NCBI GenBank assembly: GCA_016177355.1
Contig: JACOVL010000045.1
Coordinates: forward strand, 1 to 9,040
Direction of reading: 5' to 3'
DNA length: 9,040 nucleotides
From: Betaproteobacteria bacterium
GTDB taxonomy: Bacteria; Pseudomonadota; Gammaproteobacteria; Burkholderiales; SG8-41
The notes beneath the pieces are model-generated. The model was not told the origin of the DNA. It saw nothing but the letters and a program-made list of their open reading frames with translations, and searched no databases. Position 1 is the stretch's first letter. Each line of letters starts with the position of its first letter. The position numbers and the translations under genes were made by a program. This document shows positions 5,869 to 9,040 of this stretch, piece by piece.

Positions 5869-6942
5869 ATGAAATTCGTCGACGAAGCGATCATCGAGGT
5901 CCACGCCGGCAATGGCGGGGACGGCTGCGCGAGCTTCAGGCGCGAGAAGTTCGTGCCGCGCGGCGGCCCCGATGGGGGCGATGGCGGCCGCGGCGGCAGC
6001 ATCCACGCCATGGCCGACCGCAACATCAACACGCTGGTGGACTACCGCTACGCGCGCATACATCGCGCGCAGGACGGCGAGAACGGCCGCGGCTCGGACC
6101 AGTACGGCAAGTCCGCATCCGACGTGGTGCTGCGCGTGCCGGTCGGCACCGTGGTGAGCGACCTGGAAACCGGCTCGCTGGTGGCCGACCTCGGGCGCGA
6201 TGGCGAGCGTGCGGTGCTCGCCGCGGGCGGAGCGGGCGGCATCGGCAACCTGCACTTCAAATCGAGCACGAACCGCGCGCCGCGCCAGTTCACGCGCGGC
6301 GGCGCGGGCGAATCGCGCCGGTTGAAGCTCGAATTGAAGTTGCTCGCCGACGTTGGCCTGCTCGGCATGCCCAACGCCGGCAAGTCCACGCTGATCCGCT
6401 CCGTGTCCGCCGCGCGTCCCAAGGTGGCCGATTATCCGTTCACGACGCTCGCCCCCTCTCTCGGCGTGGTGCGGGTGGACATGAACCGCAGCTTCGTGCT
6501 CGCCGACATTCCGGGGCTGATCGAGGGCGCGGCCGAGGGCGCGGGGCTCGGCCACCAGTTCCTGCGCCATCTCGCGCGCACGCGCCTGCTGCTGCACCTG
6601 GTGGACATCGCGCCGCCCGACGACGGCGCAGACCCCGTGCGCGAAGCGAAGGCGATCGTGAAAGAGCTCGGGAAATACGACGAGGCGCTGTTTCGCAAGC
6701 CGCGCTGGGTGGCGCTCAACAAGGCCGATCTCCTTCCCGCCGGGGAGCGCGGCCGCGCGGTCAAGCGCTTCCTGAAGGGCTTTGGCTGGAGGGGCAAAAG
6801 CTTTATCATTTCCGCGCTCACCGGCGAGGGCTGCCAGGCGCTCGCCTGCGCGATCATGGAACACCTCGAACAAGGCCCGGATTCAGGGAATCGGATTCAG
6901 GCAAGGCCCGGAGCGGGACGGCGCAGGCAGCTATCATCCTGA
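5869..6942 (+). CDS. obgE: Obg-family GTPase ObgE/CgtA
   Basis: 357-residue essential GTPase involved in late 50S subunit assembly and stress/growth control. The N-terminal glycine-rich Obg fold covers about 1-158 (KFVDEAIIEVHAGNGGDGC, GGPDGGDGGRGGS, GGAGGIGN). The G domain follows with G1 GMPNAGKST at 166-174, a switch region ADYPFTTL at 187-194, G3 DIPGLIEGA at 213-221, G4 NKAD at 284-287 and G5 SALTG at 315-319. The tail after about 335 is short, basic and not conserved; its DNA carries small direct repeats. The ATG at 5869 gives the family N-terminus exactly, yet no good ribosome binding site precedes it; only GATAG within the repeat is near. A terminator lies upstream, so a separate promoter must exist in or near the repeat. 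proB follows after 20 bases. Confidence 0.97.
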   Translation: MKFVDEAIIEVHAGNGGDGCASFRREKFVPRGGPDGGDGGRGGSIHAMADRNINTLVDYRYARIHRAQDGENGRGSDQYGKSASDVVLRVPVGTVVSDLETGSLVADLGRDGERAVLAAGGAGGIGNLHFKSSTNRAPRQFTRGGAGESRRLKLELKLLADVGLLGMPNAGKSTLIRSVSAARPKVADYPFTTLAPSLGVVRVDMNRSFVLADIPGLIEGAAEGAGLGHQFLRHLARTRLLLHLVDIAPPDDGADPVREAKAIVKELGKYDEALFRKPRWVALNKADLLPAGERGRAVKRFLKGFGWRGKSFIISALTGEGCQALACAIMEHLEQGPDSGNRIQARPGAGRRRQLSS

Positions 6943-6962
6943 ATACCGGAGTCCCTACACCC

Positions 6963-8081
6963 ATGTCCTCGGTTCTGGAAAAAACGCGGCGGCTGGTCGT
7001 GAAAGTCGGATCGAGCCTCGTCACCAACCGCGGCCTGGGGCTCGACGAAACCGCGCTCTCGCGCTGGGCGGGCGAGATCGCCGGACTGCGCAGGATGGGA
7101 CGCGAGGTGGTGCTGGTCTCGAGCGGCGCGATCGCCTCCGGCATGCAGCGGCTCGGCTGGAACAAGCGCCCGCACGCGCTGCACCAGCTGCAGGCCGCCG
7201 CCGCGGTCGGCCAGATGGGGCTGATCCAGGCTTACGAGTCGTGTTTTCGCAAGCATCAGCTGACGACCTCCCAGGTCCTGCTCACGCACGAGGACCTCGC
7301 CGACCGCAAGCGCTACCTCAACGCGCGCTCCACGCTGCGCACCCTGCTCGCGCTGGGCGTGGTGCCCATCATCAACGAGAACGATACGGTGGCGATCGAC
7401 GAGATCCGCTTCGGCGACAACGACACGCTGGCGGCTCTGGTCACCAACCTGATCGAGGCCGACGCGCTGGTGATCCTCACCGACCAGGCCGGGCTCTACG
7501 ACAAGGACCCGCGCAAGGACCGGACGGCAAAGCTGGTCGCGGAAGCAAGGGCGGACGATCCCGCGCTGGTAAGGATGGCCGGCGGCACCGGCAGCCACAC
7601 CGCGCTCGGCGGCATGCTGACCAAGGTGCTCGCCGCGCAACGCGCGGCGCGCAGCGGCGCGCATACGGTGATCGCCTCGGGACACGAGGAGAACGTGCTC
7701 ACGCGGCTTGCGGGCGGCGAGCAACTGGGCACGCAGCTCGTCGCGGAGCGGGCGACGCTCGCCGCGCGCAAGCAGTGGCTCGCCGACCATCTGCAGGTGC
7801 GCGGCGTGTTGGTGCTTGATTCCGGCGCGGTCAGGGCGCTCGCAGCGGGCGGCAAGAGCCTGTTGCCGATCGGCGTGATCGAGGCGAGCGGCGAATTCGA
7901 GCGCGGCGAGGTGGTGAGCTGCCTAGACGAGGCGCGGCGCGAGATCGCGCGCGGTCTCGTCAACTACAGCGCGCAGGAGGCGCGCCGCATCTTGCGCGCG
8001 CCCTCGAGCGAGATCGAAGCCCGGCTCGGCTACGTGGACGAGCCGGAGCTGATCCACCGGGATAATCTGGTGCTGTTATGA
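6963..8081 (+). CDS. proB: Glutamate 5-kinase
   Basis: 372-residue enzyme that phosphorylates glutamate with ATP, the first and feedback-controlled step of proline synthesis, in the cytoplasm. The amino-acid kinase domain (about 8-258) shows VVKVGSSLVTN, LVSSGAIASGM, PIINENDTVAIDEIRFGDNDTLAA and ILTDQAGLYDKDPR, then GGMLTK with Lys221. The residues just before that are TAL, where many relatives have a GTGGM-type sequence. A C-terminal PUA domain follows at about 277-360 (RGVLVLDSGAVRAL, LPIGVIEASGEFERGEVV). The ATG at 6963 has a GGAG 11 bases upstream, a rather long spacing. It is probably cotranscribed with obgE, as in many betaproteobacteria. The partner gene proA is not in the window. The stop codon abuts the stop of the opposite-strand gene. 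Confidence 0.96.
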   Translation: MSSVLEKTRRLVVKVGSSLVTNRGLGLDETALSRWAGEIAGLRRMGREVVLVSSGAIASGMQRLGWNKRPHALHQLQAAAAVGQMGLIQAYESCFRKHQLTTSQVLLTHEDLADRKRYLNARSTLRTLLALGVVPIINENDTVAIDEIRFGDNDTLAALVTNLIEADALVILTDQAGLYDKDPRKDRTAKLVAEARADDPALVRMAGGTGSHTALGGMLTKVLAAQRAARSGAHTVIASGHEENVLTRLAGGEQLGTQLVAERATLAARKQWLADHLQVRGVLVLDSGAVRALAAGGKSLLPIGVIEASGEFERGEVVSCLDEARREIARGLVNYSAQEARRILRAPSSEIEARLGYVDEPELIHRDNLVLL

Positions 8082-8585
8082 TCAGCGCAGGCTGCGGCTC
8101 TCGCGCCTGAGCGCCTCCAGCACCTCCTTGGGCGTTGCGACGGTGCGCGGGGTCGGGCAGAAGAAATCCTTGTACAGCACGTAGTGGTGGCGGTTCACCG
8201 CCTGGTCCTCGATGCGCCGCCATTGGGGATCGCGCGCGCGCGACCAGCCGCTGGCCCGGCCCGTCGCGTAGTACTTCTGCTCGCGCGTCTCGCAGCGCAC
8301 GCCTTCGTAGGTGACGTTGGTCGCGCCGCCCGCCGCCTGGATGACGAGGGTGTAGCGCGTGACCCCGTCCTCGCCGAGCGAAACCGACGCCGAATCGATG
8401 TAGTAGCGGTGCGGGCTCGCCGCGCTCGGCTCGAACGGGATCAGGTTCCCGGGTTTGGGGTAGGACGGGATCCGCGCCTCGATTTCCTTCCAGGGCACCT
8501 TCTCCTCGTCGAAATCACCGTCGCGGAACAACTGCGCGGCGGCGGGCCACGCCGCGGCCAGTGCAATCAGCGCCAGCCAGCGCAT
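8082..8585 (-). CDS. CNP1-like family exported protein
   Basis: 167-residue protein of unknown function that fits the CNP1-like family found beside proB in betaproteobacteria. An N-terminal signal peptide is clear: MRWLALIALAAAWPAAAQ, with a likely cleavage after AAA near residue 17. The mature part holds WKEIEARIPSYPKPGNLIPFEPS, a typical family block, then a beta-rich stretch and two cysteines (GVRCET and FFCPTP) that could form a disulfide in the periplasm. I chose ATG 8585-8583 because it begins the signal peptide. The frame is open upstream to a TTG near 8636, but this would bury the signal sequence 17 residues in. No strong ribosome binding site or promoter is visible. It converges on proB with no bases between the two stops. 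Confidence 0.85.
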   Translation of the reverse strand: MRWLALIALAAAWPAAAQLFRDGDFDEEKVPWKEIEARIPSYPKPGNLIPFEPSAASPHRYYIDSASVSLGEDGVTRYTLVIQAAGGATNVTYEGVRCETREQKYYATGRASGWSRARDPQWRRIEDQAVNRHHYVLYKDFFCPTPRTVATPKEVLEALRRESRSLR

Positions 8586-8630
8586 GCCGACGTCAATGCA
8601 GATCCGCCGAGTCTTATCCGATCCGTATGC

Positions 8631-8649
8631 CGTCAAAGCTCATTTGACG
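8631..8649. repeat. Perfect 7-bp inverted repeat around the aquaporin stop codon
   Basis: CGTCAAA (8631-8637) and TTTGACG (8643-8649) are perfect complements separated by five bases that contain the aquaporin stop codon (8642-8640). Read on the minus strand no T run follows, so it is not a standard intrinsic terminator. It marks the place where base composition changes sharply, from GC-rich to its left to AT-richer to its right. Confidence 0.5.
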
Positions 8650-9040
8650 CTGAATTCCTCGTAATTCAAGTAGCGGAAAACATACGCCGCTAAAGCGCCA
8701 CCCGCAAAAGGTCCAACCAAATAAGTCAGAATATTGTCGATCGCCGAACCGCCTATTATTGCGTCCATCAATGCAGGGCCTAATGCAACAGCGGTATTGA
8801 ATGCTCCGCCGGAAATAGGCCCCCCTGAAAAAGCGCCGGTCAACACCGTAAATCCAATTGCCAACCCGTAGATATGATTACCCTTCAGCTTCTCGGTGGT
8901 TGCGACATTGAGAACTACTGATGCCAAAGCGAAGGTAAACAGGATCTCGACAAGGATCGCTTTCCAGGCCGCAACATTTGCCCCGGGAACGGGAGCGTTG
9001 ACTTTTCCAATCAGGATATAGCACAGCAACGCCGCCACGA
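8640..9040 (-). CDS. MIP/aquaporin-family channel (partial, N-terminal half beyond window edge)
   Basis: The last 133 or so residues of a membrane channel for water or small neutral solutes. Three helices are evident: one with ILVEILFTFALASVVLNVA (family helix 4), one with IYGLAIGFTVLTGAF (helix 5) and one with LTYLVGPFAGGALAAYVF (helix 6). Between the last two lies the re-entrant loop GGPISGGAFNTAVALGP. In most aquaporins this loop has Asn-Pro-Ala, often followed by Arg in the selectivity filter; here it reads Asn-Thr-Ala-Val (codons at 8798-8790 for NTA). The frame is open to base 9040, so the apparent GTG at 9038 is internal. A hand count of 8641-8880 gives 117 G+C in 240 (49%), against over 70% in sampled rows of proB and the CNP1-like gene. 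This suggests acquisition from another source. Family call is firm; substrate is unknown. Confidence 0.88.
   Translation of the reverse strand, partial: VAALLCYILIGKVNAPVPGANVAAWKAILVEILFTFALASVVLNVATTEKLKGNHIYGLAIGFTVLTGAFSGGPISGGAFNTAVALGPALMDAIIGGSAIDNILTYLVGPFAGGALAAYVFRYLNYEEFSVK

Noticed and set aside
7632..7648. GCCGCGC/GCGCGGC inverted repeat inside proB
   Set aside because: It lies in conserved coding sequence and is built only of G and C, as expected by chance in a GC-rich gene.
5830..7790. Long minus-strand frames opposite obgE and proB
   Set aside because: No domain, no ribosome binding site and Arg/Ala/Val-biased composition; they are shadows of the real genes.
5853..8081. 742-codon frame that runs through obgE out of frame and into proB
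   Set aside because: Only the proB part (from 6963) has family motifs. The obgE region in this frame is Arg/Ala-rich noise, while the true obgE frame is fully conserved, so this is not a fusion protein.
8079..8110. Bidirectional terminator between the convergent proB and CNP1-like genes
   Set aside because: Only a bulged GC-rich pairing is possible and no T run exists on either side.

Overview
The window reads as a stretch of a GC-rich betaproteobacterial chromosome (Burkholderiales/Nitrosomonadales-like). The evidence is the conserved blocks PP0621-like/pilS/pilR/ampD, ispB, rplU-rpmA-obgE-proB and a CNP1-like lipo/periplasmic gene, which occur together in that class, plus protein sequences that match proteobacterial versions over their full lengths. 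The assignment is inference from gene order and protein similarity; no rRNA is present. Nearly everything is core genome, and I see no phage, insertion sequence, CRISPR array or defence island.

Left part (1-3776, all minus strand): a compact four-gene cluster read right to left. It holds a small membrane/zinc-ribbon protein, the sensor kinase PilS, the NtrC-type regulator PilR, and AmpD, which runs off the left edge. Gaps are 16, 6 and 5 bases, so one operon is likely. PilS/PilR would control sigma-54 type IV pilin expression; AmpD recycles cell-wall muropeptides. A sigma-54-like -24/-12 element sits just upstream of the first gene.

Middle (3777-5140): tRNA-Pro(CGG) lies 11 bases beyond a hairpin terminator that directly follows ispB (polyprenyl diphosphate synthase, quinone side chain). 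ispB is divergent from rplU across a 186-base promoter region containing a very good sigma-70 promoter for rplU and an extended -10 candidate for ispB.

Right part (5141-8081, plus strand): rplU and rpmA (ribosomal proteins L21 and L27) end at a strong intrinsic terminator. The next 77 bases, up to obgE, are almost completely filled by an inverted array of degenerate heptamers. Then come obgE (ribosome-assembly GTPase) and proB (first step of proline synthesis). A CNP1-like exported protein meets proB tail to tail. At the right edge is the C-terminal half of an aquaporin-family channel. Its base composition is much more AT-rich than the rest, and its second NPA motif reads NTA.

The least ordinary items are the heptamer array that replaces the usual leader of obgE, the atypical aquaporin and its junction, and the tRNA/terminator arrangement. 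I did not find a convincing new multi-gene system.
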